This document shows positions 1 through 10,649 of a stretch of DNA of 64,000 nt, piece after piece. The notes below the pieces were generated by a model. That model was not told where the DNA came from. It searched no databases and saw only the letters and a program-made list of their open reading frames with translations. The stretch's first letter is position 1; each line of letters begins with the position of its first letter. A program made the position numbers and the translations under genes. This stretch comes from Cryphonectria parasitica EP155 (taxonomy: Eukaryota; Ascomycota; Sordariomycetes; Diaporthales; Cryphonectriaceae): NCBI RefSeq assembly GCF_011745365.1, contig NW_024468909.1, positions 6,014,001 through 6,078,000 on the forward strand, read 5' to 3'.

Positions 1-1
1 T

Positions 2-577
2 CCTGTTCCTCAGCAGCCGAGCGGCTTGGGACCCAACCTGCGTATTGACACACAAGCCGGGTTTGGGCTGGACATGCGCCAATACCCAATGTCGGCAACC
101 ACTGCGCCCTCTCCATCAGACTACTCAAGCCCCAACTACTTCACCCAGGGCCCCGATAGCACGCCGATGCCCGCCTCGAGTTACAACACCCCCTACAGCG
201 GCGCTTTCTTGTCGCCGATGGTCCACCCGTCGCCTCTCGTGCCTCAGTCTGTGTCTCCGCTCTCGTTCACCAGCCACGGTCACGGAGACCCGGCCATCGT
301 CGACCAGTCACCACCTCTGTCCATGGTTGGTCGGCCATCGTCGGCAGATCTGTACCCGGTCCACGAGTCTGCTGTTTCTGACGACGGGACGAGTCTGAAC
401 GAGATGTACTCGAAGCACACCATCAACCTTCCTATGCACCCGCCTCATTCACCGTTCGGCGAGACAACACAAGCGGACCTGGACATGAACCAGCTCGTGT
501 CATTTGACCCGGCTGACTCTGCAAGCCTCTCACCGGAGGCTATGCCACATCATGGCATACCCGTCACGGAGTCATGA
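2..577 (+). CDS. C-terminal part of a Ser/Pro-rich protein, probably a transcription regulator (5' truncated by window edge)
   Basis: The reading frame is already open at base 2 and ends with TGA at 575-577, giving about 191 residues of a C-terminus. The start lies outside the window. The segment is low complexity, rich in Ser, Pro, His and Met, with many SP/TP pairs and no folded domain I can see. A short less degenerate stretch around positions 395-465 (MYSK, then INLPMHPPHSPFGE) may be a conserved peptide. This composition is typical of the disordered tails of fungal transcription factors, but that is inference. No DNA-binding domain is visible here, so the family cannot be named. Confidence 0.6.
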   Translation, partial: PVPQQPSGLGPNLRIDTQAGFGLDMRQYPMSATTAPSPSDYSSPNYFTQGPDSTPMPASSYNTPYSGAFLSPMVHPSPLVPQSVSPLSFTSHGHGDPAIVDQSPPLSMVGRPSSADLYPVHESAVSDDGTSLNEMYSKHTINLPMHPPHSPFGETTQADLDMNQLVSFDPADSASLSPEAMPHHGIPVTES

Positions 578-3264
578 TTGATGAATCTCGATCCAGGGCC
601 CCATCCACTCAGGACACGGATCGAGGTCCAGGCTGCTTGAAAAACGTCGTATATACCCGGGCATTTGTGTTTTGACCGAGCGCAAAGGGGGAAGCAGGCG
701 CCGTCTTAGGGAGTGGGATCGGCGTTTGGGGAAAGTTATACCAGGTGGTCATCTATGCTCGGATCTTTTTTTTATTTTTTATTATCTGCCCGCTGCGTCG
801 CACGTCGATCATAGCAGTCCTTTTCCTTTTTCATCTGCACCAACCGATCGCATTTATTCGTTTCTGCGCTTCTATCCGTCGCTTGTGATCGTCATCAGCC
901 ACGATCAATACCTCTTGTTCGCTTTCAGATCTGCTGAGAATTGTGGTTCTGGCACAGCGAAGCGACGGTGCTCTCTTTTCTCCTCTTTGCGACTGCCATT
1001 TGCGTCTTGTGTGTCTTTCCGCATCGCATCGACCTTGGCTCATTATCATGAGTTACCTGGGCACCTAATAGCTATTGTCGTCGGGTACTACCAGTGTTGG
1101 ATATCAGACGTCGCGACGCCTCGAAGAGGGAGGCTTGGAATCTCTGTTTGGCGCACATTCGGCAACGGGAGCTAGTTTATCTATTTGAAGGATCTTGAGG
1201 AAATGCCCAGGCGGCTAATACTTATTGCGGACGGACGAAAGGATACTACGACCAAAGTATCGTTTCCGAAGGATTTCTCCGCACTTCTCATCATACCTTC
1301 TTGTTCTTCTTCTCGGGAGCCGCCGAATAATCTCTGGGAGATGGGATTGGAGACCTTTTTTTTTTCTTCTTCGCCCCAAGTTTTCGATCATGTCGCTCAT
1401 GCCTAGCCGCGTGTGCTGTCTCCTGGTTTCTCTCGAAAGAGAGGTAGCAAGAAACAAGGCGTGATCTCAAACTGCAGTATAGTTACTCTCAGGCAACAGG
1501 GTAGGGGCACATGGCCAAGGCGTTCTTGGCTGGAATGGAAACGTTATTTGGAAATCGTCTCCTTGAGCGCAAATTTACTACCTGAAATATCTTGCACGAT
1601 GCTCTTTCGCAGTGACTGTCCTCCTGAGAACCTGTCATGAACGTTTTCGAAGACCTCGTATTATTCACAGCAACCTCACACCTACTGTCAGGGAAGGACG
1701 TGTAGCGCTGTCGTAGTCCAAGGTACTTGAGCCATGTAAGCCACATTTTCGTGTCAGCTAGTAATGCAGTACCATGGTAGTCAAAAATCGAATGCTTATG
1801 TGTGTTATAAAAAGCTGCACCAGGCCAAGGCTGTGTGAGAGTGTTGTGTTGGCTGGGACAAGGCGGAGCCTGAGACATTCCCTCAGCACAGGGATTACAC
1901 TGTGATCCCTCCTTTTTGTTCTCCCCCTTCTTCTTCCTCATCCTTCTAGAAAGGCAACAAAAGAGAGGAAGAAAACCCAGCGCGCCAAGCCTCGTTCACC
2001 ACATCCACCACCGCTGTGTCCTAAGACAAAAGGAGAAGAAGAAAAGGACGGGGTAGGGGGGTAAAGGAAATGGAAGGGCCCGGTTCATGCATGTTTGCGG
2101 GTTTCGCTTCTACTGTCAATGCACTTTGATCCGTTGGCTTCCAGAAGCCCAGAAACAACCACCTACCCGAGGGCTAAAAGTGTTTAGTTTCTGGGCGTGG
2201 AGGGAAGGTGGATACTTGGGGTGAGGAAGATAACAGAGAAGAAACGAAAGAAGAAAAAAGAAAGATGGGGTAAAAGTTGAGTAACTCTGAATAGTATAGG
2301 TCTGGTTTTGGTCTAGTTTTGCTGGAGAGGAAACCAGAGGACGTTGTGTGCCGAACGGATGTGCCATTCCCGTACCTGTTGCTTGACAGGGGAGGGGCAA
2401 AAATTAGGAAGCCAGGCGCGGAGGGCTGTGCCGCCGTTGCTTGCGTTGGACGATGAGGTCACCGGGTTGTGGATGAGTGGGCGGCCGCGGCGGCGGGACC
2501 TGAATGGGAGGGGCAACCACGCCAAGATACCCCGAACCAGGGCAGAAGCACCGAAAGGCAAAAGAAGACAGAGAAGAAGAAGAGACCATTTTTCAGTCAC
2601 AACCACAAGAGTTTTCTTCATTCTTTCCTTGCGACTCCCTCAAGCGCTGTTGCAATCCTTCGTTACACTTGGCGTCCACGTCACCAGCCTGCCTCCCTCA
2701 GTCACTCACTCCCTTCCTCACTCAGCCACGCTTCTTTTTTTCTTCTTCTTTGGCTGGCGCCACATTGGCGTGTGATCTCGGATCCTTGTGATCCCTGCCG
2801 CCAACCACGGTCGTAGGGTTTAGGTCTCGATCGAGACCTTCTTACAGTACCTGGCCCAAGAGGTGGTGTTGCGTGTGAGCTTCTGGCCCCGCGCCACAGC
2901 TCATTTTCTTTGTCTGCTCTTGGGGCTGGATTTTATAGTCGTCCGCCATCTTCACCTATTCCTATACTTGTACAATTATCTTCAGTCGGACATCCCATCA
3001 ATCCCCTCTTCTCATCTCGGGATTCCAAGACAACGTTCCCCGAGTCCCAACCAAAGGTGACAGGCACCTGGTCTCACTTACTTGTATCCCGACGTTGATC
3101 TTTAGGAGGACCGAGAGAGGGAAGGTTCCCTCGTCTCTCAATGAGTGCCTGCTCTGTCCACACCGGGTCGAGGAGAGAGGCTTGTTGGACGTCTGGTCAA
3201 ATCTCGGTCAACTGCCCCCATCAGGCTGCCGTCCGCCATCAGCAGCAGCAGCATCATCATCATC
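578..3264. other. 2.7 kb intergenic region and presumed long promoter/leader of the flippase gene
   Basis: I see no convincing gene here. Open frames near 670-1170, 1490-1940 and 2340-2820 lack conserved features and overlap each other on both strands. Structures visible are a T-rich stretch near 766-783, purine-rich DNA around 2025-2270, and CT-rich DNA from about 2610 to 2760 typical of fungal promoters and leaders. The last 120 bases hold an upstream ORF listed separately. Confidence 0.6.
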
Positions 3265-3293
3265 ATGATCATGACTGGGCACAACAGTCATGA
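3141..3293 (+). promoter_or_regulatory. Upstream ORF overlapping the flippase start codon
   Basis: An ATG at 3141 opens a 50-codon frame that runs through a CAG/CAT repeat (poly-Gln then poly-His) and stops at TGA 3291-3293. It is in a different frame from the flippase and overlaps that gene's candidate starts at 3265 and 3271. If the mRNA begins upstream of 3141, ribosomes would have to leak past this ATG. Whether it is in the transcript cannot be told from sequence. Confidence 0.4.
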
Positions 3294-6200
3294 CAGGCAC
3301 AGGACCAGCATCGACATCCTGCGCTCTGAGCTCGATAACCTCGAGGAGGCAGAGACGCTAGTACCTACCCGACCATCAGGTCCAAGCAGGCGGGCTGGCT
3401 CGTCCGCAGGCGAGGACGCTGGTGGTGCGGCGGGTGAGGGAACAGGAGCACAGCCACAGTCACGCAGAAGCAGCGCGGACACGAGGCGTAGCGAGAGCGG
3501 GGGCCATGTTGTGTTTTTGGACGAGGCACTGCACCCTCGCAGCAGCGAACGCCATCACCACCACCACCACCACCAACCACAGCTGCGGCTCGACACGGAC
3601 CTCTATCCGATCGAAAGCAGGGTAGAAGACACTGAGGCCGCGAGAAGATGGCGCGAGAGCCGGGAACAGCATGCTGCCGGGTCAAGGAGAGGGCCTGGCC
3701 GGGGCGAGAGGCTCGAAGGTGGTGCTGAGGAGGAAGAGTCCCGGCTGAGCAGGGTCTCTTTTGCTGAACCGCCATCCGTGACCACGCGGCCACGCCACCG
3801 ACGGCTGCAATTTGGTGATGTCGAGGACAGCATCAAGAGAGCGGCCGAGGCAAATGCGACCATCGCTGACGCCAAGGATTGGGTCGCTCGGCAGAAGATG
3901 AGGGCAAGACGGCTGAAACGGCATCGACCATCCCGTTATAGGAAGATGGCAGCCCAGTGGTACGAGGCATGGATCGTTGAGGGGCTCTTGCGCCAGAAAC
4001 CCCTGCCGCCGAGTGCTGATGGTAGGCACATCCCGCTTGGCCCGGGCGTAGCACGACGAAAGGGCGGCCTCGTGGACGAACGACGGGGCAGGCCGTTTAT
4101 ATCCAACTTCATCAGGTCCAGCAGGTATACCGTCTGGTCCTTCCTGCCCAAGCAGTTGTTCTTTCAGTTCAGCAAACTCGCCAACGCATATTTCCTTACT
4201 ATTGGCATTCTTCAGATGATACCCGGTCTCAGCACCACAGGCACGTATACCACGATTGGGCCCTTGCTGGCGTTTGTTGCTCTCAGCATGGCGAAGGAGG
4301 GGTGGGATGACTATAGGAGGTACAAGATGGACAAGCTCGAGAACAGGACAGAGGCTTGTGTGCTGGATCCGGACGGCAGCATCTCTAACGATGGCAGACG
4401 TCGCAGGGGGGTGCTCCGAGAGAAGTTTCGCAGGCAGAGAGGCGAGGCGGAGGAGATGCAGGATCTAAGCGAGGTGCTCGAACGAGAAGACGAGAATCCG
4501 CCATGGTCACAAGATGAGGACGTACACTGGTCCAAGATGCAGTGGCAGGACATCCGCGTGGGCGACATTATCAAGCTGCGCCGGGACGAACAACTGCCTG
4601 CAGACGTCATCCTCCTGCACGCCACAGGCCCAAATGGCGTTGCGTACATCGAGACAATGGCTCTCGACGGCGAGACGAACTTAAAGAGCAAGCAGTCCTG
4701 CCCCCTGTTTACGCAACACTGCGGAGCACTGTCTGCTCTCAAGGCCTGCGAGGCTGAGGTCGTCTCCGAAGATCCTAACCTGGACCTCTACAACTACGAG
4801 GGCAGAGCTGTTGTGAACGGAGAGGCAATGCCCCTGACGCTGAATCAAGTGGTGTACCGAGGATCGACCCTGCGGAACACAAACGAGGCTGTTGGTCTGG
4901 TGATTAACACCGGCGAGGAGTGCAAGATCCGGATGAACGCGAACAAGAACGTGCGCGCCAAGGCACCGGCCATGCAGGCCAAGGTTAACAAAATCATCAT
5001 CCTGCTCGTCCAGTTCGTCGTCATCCTCGCCCTCGGCTGCTCCCTTGGCAATATCCTCTGGGTGCGTTCCACCGAGAAATCCGCCTGGTACCTGGACAAC
5101 TACGTTCTGCCCTTCGGCAAAATCCTCGTTGCGTTTGTTATCGAGTTCAACACATTGATCCCCCTCTCTCTGTACGTCTCATTGGAGATTGTCAAGCTTG
5201 GACAGGTCATGCTGCTCAGGGACATCGACATGTATGACCCCGTATCGAATACACCCATGGTCGCCAACACCACCACAATTCTCGAGAACCTGGGTCAGGT
5301 CAGCTATGTCTTCTCTGATAAAACAGGCACGCTGACAGAAAACATCATGCGCTTCCGCAAGATGAGTGTGGCTGGCATGGCCTGGCTACATGACATGGAT
5401 GTCCAACGCGAGGCTGAAGATGAGAGAGGGAGACAGATGTCAGGAGCTCATGCCCATCACGACAAAGGGAAGAAGACTGTTCGAGCCTCGAGCAGCACCA
5501 TGAGGTCAGATTACATAGAAGATCACAGCACATACGGACGAGCATCCACCGCCAGTGCTCCTCGAAGATCTGGTTCGATCTGGACATCGACCGCACAGCC
5601 CAGCCACGCCCAGCCCCAGCTCAAGACCGACGATCTGATCGAGTACATCCGCAAGAAGCCCAACACTGCTTTCTCTAAGAAGGCCATCCGCTTCATCTTG
5701 TGCATTGCTCTGTGCCACACCTGCCTACCAGAGAAGAAAGCGGACGGCACAGTTGCATTTCAGGCGGCTTCTCCAGACGAGCTCGCTCTTGTCGAGGCTG
5801 CTAGAGACCTCGGCTTCCTTCTTGTCGACCGGCCTGCGCAAACGATCAAGCTACAGTTCCCAAATGAGCATGGCGTTGTGGGCGAGGAGACCTATGAGGT
5901 CCTCGATGTGATCGAGTTTAGCAGCAAGCGCAAAAGGATGTCCATCATCATCCGCATGCCAGACGGCCGCATCTGCGTGTTCAGCAAGGGAGCTGACAGT
6001 GTCGTCCTGCCCCGTCTCAAACAGAGCAAGCTGGCTATGGAGACGGCGTCGGCTGTGGACCGGAAAGCAAGCATCCGGAAGAGCATGGAGCAGGAGAAGG
6101 CGCTGCGCAAGCTCAGCGTACAGAGTCCGAGGAACAGCACGTCGCTTGCTCGAGCCACCAGCAACTTCAGTCACAGAACTGGCCTTTTCGGCAGAAAGAG

Positions 6201-8451
6201 CACCGGGAAGCGGTCTACGAGCATACGGCGCCCGAGCTTCGTCACTGAGGGAATTGCTTCTCCCATCACGACCCGGGAGGGTGAAACCACTGCTGGAGCA
6301 AGACACGATGACGTACTTCTGTCTCCACGGACATCTGTGTCTCGTGGTCGATCTATGGAGCTGCTTGCTTCTCCAGACGGTTTGCATGACGATCCCTATC
6401 AAGGCATGGTGGATGAGTCCATTGCGGTGAGCGACAGCGCAGTCTTTGAGCGCTGCTTCCAGCACATAGACGACTTTGCCTCTGAGGGTCTACGTACACT
6501 GCTTTTCGCTTACCGCTATGTGGAGGAAGATGACTATAAGCAGTGGAAGGCAGAGTACCACGCGGCCACCACAAGTCTCGTCAACCGCCAAGAGCGCATC
6601 GAAGCCGCAGCCGAACTGATTGAGCAGAATTTCGACCTGGCCGGCGCCACTGCCATCGAAGACAAGCTGCAGCACGGTGTGCCTGAGACCATCGACATGC
6701 TGCGTCGTGCAGAAATCAAGGTCTGGATGCTGACGGGCGACAAGCGGGAGACGGCTGTCAATATCGCACACTCAGCGAGGATCTGCAAGCCCGTATCGGA
6801 GATCTATATACTGGATGCCACCCAAGGCTCGCTGCAGGACAAGATTGCCGCTACATTGGTCGACGTCGGTCGAGGCATGGTGCCACACTCTGTGGTTGTG
6901 ATTGATGGACACACGCTTGGTGTGGTGGAGGGTGACGAGGCTCTCAAGGTTTTGTTCTTTGACCTCGTCGCACGAGTGGACTCGGTTATTTGCTGCCGTG
7001 CCTCGCCAGCACAAAAGGCTACTCTTGTCCAGTGCATCCGCCACTGTGTCCCGTCCTCGTTGACATTGGCTATCGGCGACGGTGCCAACGACATTGCGAT
7101 GATCCAGGCTTCCCACGTCGGCATCGGCATCTCGGGCCGCGAGGGCCTGCAGGCGGCCAGGATCTCAGATTACAGCATCGCACAGTTCAGGTTCCTACAG
7201 AAGCTTCTCTTCGTGCACGGGCGGTGGAACTATATCCGCACGGGCAAGTATATCCTCGCCACCTTCTGGAAGGAGATGATGTTTTATTTGGTCCAGGCCA
7301 TGTACCAGAGGTACAACGGCTACACTGGGACCTCCTTCTACGAGTCCACAAGCCTGGCGGTGTTCAACACCCTCTTCACCTCGCTGGCCGTCATCCTCCT
7401 TGGTATGTTTGAGCAGGACCTGCGAGCCGAGACCCTCCTGGCCATGCCGGAGCTGTACACGTACGGGCAGAAGAACAAGGCCTTCAACTTCCGCAAGTAC
7501 ATCGGCTGGACCATCATGGGCGTGCTCGAGGCCGTCTTCATCTTCTTCGGCACATGGGGCATCTTTATGCACATCACCTTCGACCGCGACAACGGCCTGT
7601 TTGCCATGGGCGACCTCGCCTTCACGGCGGGCGTCGTCTTCATCAATACCAAGCTGCTCGTCCTCGAGCTGCACAACAAGACTGTCGTCACCTTCATCGG
7701 CTTCTTCATCTCGGTCACTGGTTGGTTCTTGTGGAATTTGTTCCTGTCGGCCATCTATAAGAAGGAGTCTGGGCCGTATACAGTCCGGGATGGCTTCATG
7801 GACAACTTCGGAAAGACGCCTACGTGGTGGCTCACGCTCGTGATGGTATTGGCCATGCTCGTCGTGTTTGAACTTGCCGTTACTGCCCTGCGCAGGATCT
7901 ACTGGCCCCAGGACCAGGATCTTGTGCAGGAGCTGGAGAAATTCGGCGATGCGGTGGGCAGCACATCAGATCGTGCTTCTGCTGCCGAGCTGGGCGAAGC
8001 AGCGCAGGAGGAGGTGGAAGAGGAGGAGGATGGCCAGCAGACGGGCCACAACAACAAGATCCCGCCGCGGCCATCCACCTGGAGCAAGGGCATGTCATGG
8101 CATTGGCGCGGCCACAACAGGCGACAGAGCAAGACAGTCAGCGGTGACGTCTACGTCGCGCCACCCCTTGTCGCGCCACCTGATGAGACGAGCGGCAGCG
8201 AGCTCAACGCGATGGTGGACGATACTAGATCTGAGGGGATGTCGAAAGGCGAGAAACTGGGGACACGGGGTACCAGCACGAGCGTGAGCGAGGTTCAGCC
8301 TGAGGCAGTGGGTGGTGGAAGTAGTCGCGGAGGACGCTGGGCTGGGGAAATCTTGATGTCTGGCGCGCAAGGAGGGTTTGTGCAAAGTCCTGTTGAGTTG
8401 GATAGTAGCAGTCCTCAGAGCATTAGTCATGATGATTTGCATGAGAGGTAG
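3265..8451 (+). CDS. DNF3: P4-type ATPase, phospholipid flippase of the Dnf3 type
   Basis: A single uninterrupted exon encodes 1728 residues from ATG 3265 (a second in-frame ATG is at 3271; the frame is open upstream but has no earlier ATG). P4-ATPases move aminophospholipids from the outer to the cytosolic leaflet of Golgi, endosome and plasma membranes. Visible hallmarks are the actuator DGET near residue 468, the phosphorylated Asp in DKTGTLT at about residue 685, IPLSLYV in TM4 (the P4 counterpart of PEGL), LSKGAD-like nucleotide-binding sequence, and the hinge GDGAND near residue 1271, followed by six C-terminal membrane segments. The first 270 residues and the tail are disordered, and there is a Ser/Arg-rich insertion in the nucleotide-binding domain (about 930-1055). 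The conserved ILQMIPG...TTGTYTT block after TM1 resembles Dnf3 more than Dnf1/2 or Drs2; the subclass is from memory. A cofactor of the Cdc50/Lem3 family would be expected elsewhere. Confidence 0.9.
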   Translation: MIMTGHNSHDRHRTSIDILRSELDNLEEAETLVPTRPSGPSRRAGSSAGEDAGGAAGEGTGAQPQSRRSSADTRRSESGGHVVFLDEALHPRSSERHHHHHHHQPQLRLDTDLYPIESRVEDTEAARRWRESREQHAAGSRRGPGRGERLEGGAEEEESRLSRVSFAEPPSVTTRPRHRRLQFGDVEDSIKRAAEANATIADAKDWVARQKMRARRLKRHRPSRYRKMAAQWYEAWIVEGLLRQKPLPPSADGRHIPLGPGVARRKGGLVDERRGRPFISNFIRSSRYTVWSFLPKQLFFQFSKLANAYFLTIGILQMIPGLSTTGTYTTIGPLLAFVALSMAKEGWDDYRRYKMDKLENRTEACVLDPDGSISNDGRRRRGVLREKFRRQRGEAEEMQDLSEVLEREDENPPWSQDEDVHWSKMQWQDIRVGDIIKLRRDEQLPADVILLHATGPNGVAYIETMALDGETNLKSKQSCPLFTQHCGALSALKACEAEVVSEDPNLDLYNYEGRAVVNGEAMPLTLNQVVYRGSTLRNTNEAVGLVINTGEECKIRMNANKNVRAKAPAMQAKVNKIIILLVQFVVILALGCSLGNILWVRSTEKSAWYLDNYVLPFGKILVAFVIEFNTLIPLSLYVSLEIVKLGQVMLLRDIDMYDPVSNTPMVANTTTILENLGQVSYVFSDKTGTLTENIMRFRKMSVAGMAWLHDMDVQREAEDERGRQMSGAHAHHDKGKKTVRASSSTMRSDYIEDHSTYGRASTASAPRRSGSIWTSTAQPSHAQPQLKTDDLIEYIRKKPNTAFSKKAIRFILCIALCHTCLPEKKADGTVAFQAASPDELALVEAARDLGFLLVDRPAQTIKLQFPNEHGVVGEETYEVLDVIEFSSKRKRMSIIIRMPDGRICVFSKGADSVVLPRLKQSKLAMETASAVDRKASIRKSMEQEKALRKLSVQSPRNSTSLARATSNFSHRTGLFGRKSTGKRSTSIRRPSFVTEGIASPITTREGETTAGARHDDVLLSPRTSVSRGRSMELLASPDGLHDDPYQGMVDESIAVSDSAVFERCFQHIDDFASEGLRTLLFAYRYVEEDDYKQWKAEYHAATTSLVNRQERIEAAAELIEQNFDLAGATAIEDKLQHGVPETIDMLRRAEIKVWMLTGDKRETAVNIAHSARICKPVSEIYILDATQGSLQDKIAATLVDVGRGMVPHSVVVIDGHTLGVVEGDEALKVLFFDLVARVDSVICCRASPAQKATLVQCIRHCVPSSLTLAIGDGANDIAMIQASHVGIGISGREGLQAARISDYSIAQFRFLQKLLFVHGRWNYIRTGKYILATFWKEMMFYLVQAMYQRYNGYTGTSFYESTSLAVFNTLFTSLAVILLGMFEQDLRAETLLAMPELYTYGQKNKAFNFRKYIGWTIMGVLEAVFIFFGTWGIFMHITFDRDNGLFAMGDLAFTAGVVFINTKLLVLELHNKTVVTFIGFFISVTGWFLWNLFLSAIYKKESGPYTVRDGFMDNFGKTPTWWLTLVMVLAMLVVFELAVTALRRIYWPQDQDLVQELEKFGDAVGSTSDRASAAELGEAAQEEVEEEEDGQQTGHNNKIPPRPSTWSKGMSWHWRGHNRRQSKTVSGDVYVAPPLVAPPDETSGSELNAMVDDTRSEGMSKGEKLGTRGTSTSVSEVQPEAVGGGSSRGGRWAGEILMSGAQGGFVQSPVELDSSSPQSISHDDLHER

Positions 8452-9349
8452 GATACACTGTTTTTCTTTGCGTTGAGAAAAGAAAAAGCAGAAGAAAAGG
8501 GATTTGGCTTGGGTATGAGAAACTGGCCAAGCATCTGGTACAAGGTCAGGGAATGTCATTACGAAGGCGCTGGTGGTGTGCTTTCTTCTTTGGATATCAA
8601 ATCTATTTGGCTACTTAGCTGATGATCCGAACAAACATGTGTTCCTTGATAAACCGAGCGAACAGTTTGCAATTCTTGTTGCCGACGTTACTCAGACCCG
8701 GGTAGTACCTGCTACTCGACTGTCTTGTCGAGTCACTTTCTGTTCCTTCACACCGGGAAGAAAGGGAAAGAGGACCTTTGTTCTACCACTCGAGTGGAGT
8801 TGATTGTGTGATGCATGGCTATCACCATGGAGAACCGACTCTCGGGAATCACGGTGTGTATCTGGTGAAAGGAGAGAAGAGGAGGGTGGGGGTTTGCCAG
8901 ACCTCTTTTACGGCCTGGAAGTGTATATATACCATGCCCTTGTTTGTCTTTTATCTTACAAGAAGTAAAAATACACTATCCACCAATACTCAGCATTGTA
9001 ACAGGAACAGCAACACAGATAATAGAAAGCCTATTGTGAGCATCGAGCAGACCAACTACTGGCGTGTATTGTCTATCAGAGAAGTATGTCTGTCCCTTTC
9101 TCTTCCCCATGGCAGACTGCTTACATGATGTTCTATGTCTAACAAGCATTCGACAGCAATTCAGCCAACACTTACTGAAGGGTGTAAAGAGACCCAACCC
9201 TCCTCCCCCCTCAAGCTAGACGTCAGCATATAAGAAGACGACCAACGAAACCACCAAGCCCAAGCCTGACCCTACGGAGCAGCCCCCAACCCCAACATAG
9301 AGATAACTACAGTCCACTATTCCCACCATCCCCTTCCAATCCTCCAACC
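8452..9349. other. Intergenic: 3' flank of the flippase gene and promoter of the Cys-rich gene
   Basis: No gene is seen. Short frames do not show conserved features. A TATATATA-like stretch lies at about 8923-8933, and a C-rich and CA-rich leader precedes the ATG at 9350. Confidence 0.5.
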
Positions 9350-9709
9350 ATGTCCAACCACTCCTCGGACACAGTCCGCCAAGGAGATGGAGGCAAGGCG
9401 GCCTCGACCTCGTCCGCAGCAACGCACGTGGAGGACCCGTACGACGCGTGCTGGCAGTGCGGGCAGAGCCTGCAGAGGCCCGGCGTCCTGCGGTGGAGCG
9501 AGTACGTGCGGTGTGCCAACGGGTGCGAGGAGGGCTGGCACTTTTGCATGACGTGCGAGGGCAGCCGTAGGGACCAGACGGGGCGCCGGGAGTGTTTTGT
9601 GTGTGGCGGGACGGGCCAGCAGCGGTGTGCGAGCTGTCTGGGGTCGTTGGTCCCGGGGATGGTGCGGCATCCTTTGGAGTTTTGTGAGAATGACGATCAT
9701 GCGCCTTGA
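9350..9709 (+). CDS. Small ten-cysteine (five CxxC/CxxxC) protein of unknown function
   Basis: One exon, 119 residues, with the ATG in a good context (CAACC before ATG). Ten cysteines lie at residues 34/37, 55/59, 66/69, 82/85 and 93/96, in five pairs, with no other cysteines. The spacing implies at least two Zn2+ sites, and the third to fifth pairs resemble the CxxCxGxG-type modules of DnaJ zinc fingers (CVCGGTG near 84-89) without matching them fully. There is no signal peptide, membrane segment or catalytic motif; the first 30 residues are Ser/Thr/Gly-rich and disordered. The regular cysteine pattern and intact frame argue for a real gene. I do not recognise the family. Confidence 0.7.
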   Translation: MSNHSSDTVRQGDGGKAASTSSAATHVEDPYDACWQCGQSLQRPGVLRWSEYVRCANGCEEGWHFCMTCEGSRRDQTGRRECFVCGGTGQQRCASCLGSLVPGMVRHPLEFCENDDHAP

Positions 9710-10205
9710 TTTGAAAGGGAGGACTCTGTCTGGGTTGTTTTGGAAGTAGATGGGTTGTGTCTTTTTGCCTTTCTTTCTCTTTTTTTAGGGGGGAGAAGGC
9801 CCCCCCGGGGAGGGGGCATTGCTTTTCTTTTCTGGTTTGAGCTCAGGAGCAGATGTTTGGTCGGACTCTGCATTTATTATCCGCAACTCAAAAAGATTAC
9901 TGCTTCATCTAGTTTGTGGCCCAACAACACTCCGATCAGCTCTAGACTGCCAATGTTGGCAATGTGCTTTCCTTCCCTCTGAGGTTTTTCTTACTCTGAT
10001 CACGAACAAAAAGTGACTGCACAAACTCAGCCATATATCCTGGCCTGATGATCCAGAACTAGTCACAGAACCAAGTACTGCAGCTTTCAGGACAATTCAA
10101 GTCTACATCATGAATGAAATAAGACATAGCTATAGCAATTCCGCTTATAGTTCCAACAAGGTAACCTCAACCAAAGTCTGCATAGATTCCACGAAGGGCT
10201 AGCTG

Positions 10206-10440
10206 TAATGAGCACTGCAGTAATCCGAAGATACTTGAGTATATGAGGGGTTTATGCTAATAAGAGCAATGCTATATATGAGCCTTGAATAGGAAACAAG
10301 TCTGAATGCAAGTATTTACTGCTTTTAGAGCTATCATAGTATACATAATCTGATACTTAGATTAATAACTGAAGAGCTATATATAATAATCTATCTACTG
10401 ATAATAAGCATGAGATTATATATTCAGTTCTTTATTGTAA
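10206..10440 (+). repeat. Left arm of the inverted repeat
   Basis: Pairs with 10650-10888 in inverted orientation. It is the more AT-rich arm: for example TATTTACTG here against TGTTCACTG in the partner, and TATTCAGTTC against TATCCAGCTC. Confidence 0.75.
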
Positions 10441-10649
10441 ATTATTTAAATTGCTAGTAAGCTTAGCGATTCATATGTTATAACCTGTCCAACATGCAGG
10501 TCACGAAGCAGGCCATACGAACAAGTGAGCCCAGGATGCCAGTTTTCAGGTGCAATACCTGAACTACAGAAAGAATTACATAACCCAGGGTTAGAGCTGT
10601 AATGGAGGGAGGATCTATGGATCTGCGTCCAGATCCTCAGAGCCAGGAC

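Noticed and set aside
672..1175. A 167-codon frame in the first intergenic region
   Set aside because: No ATG start of its own (it opens on TTG), no domain, and irregular composition.
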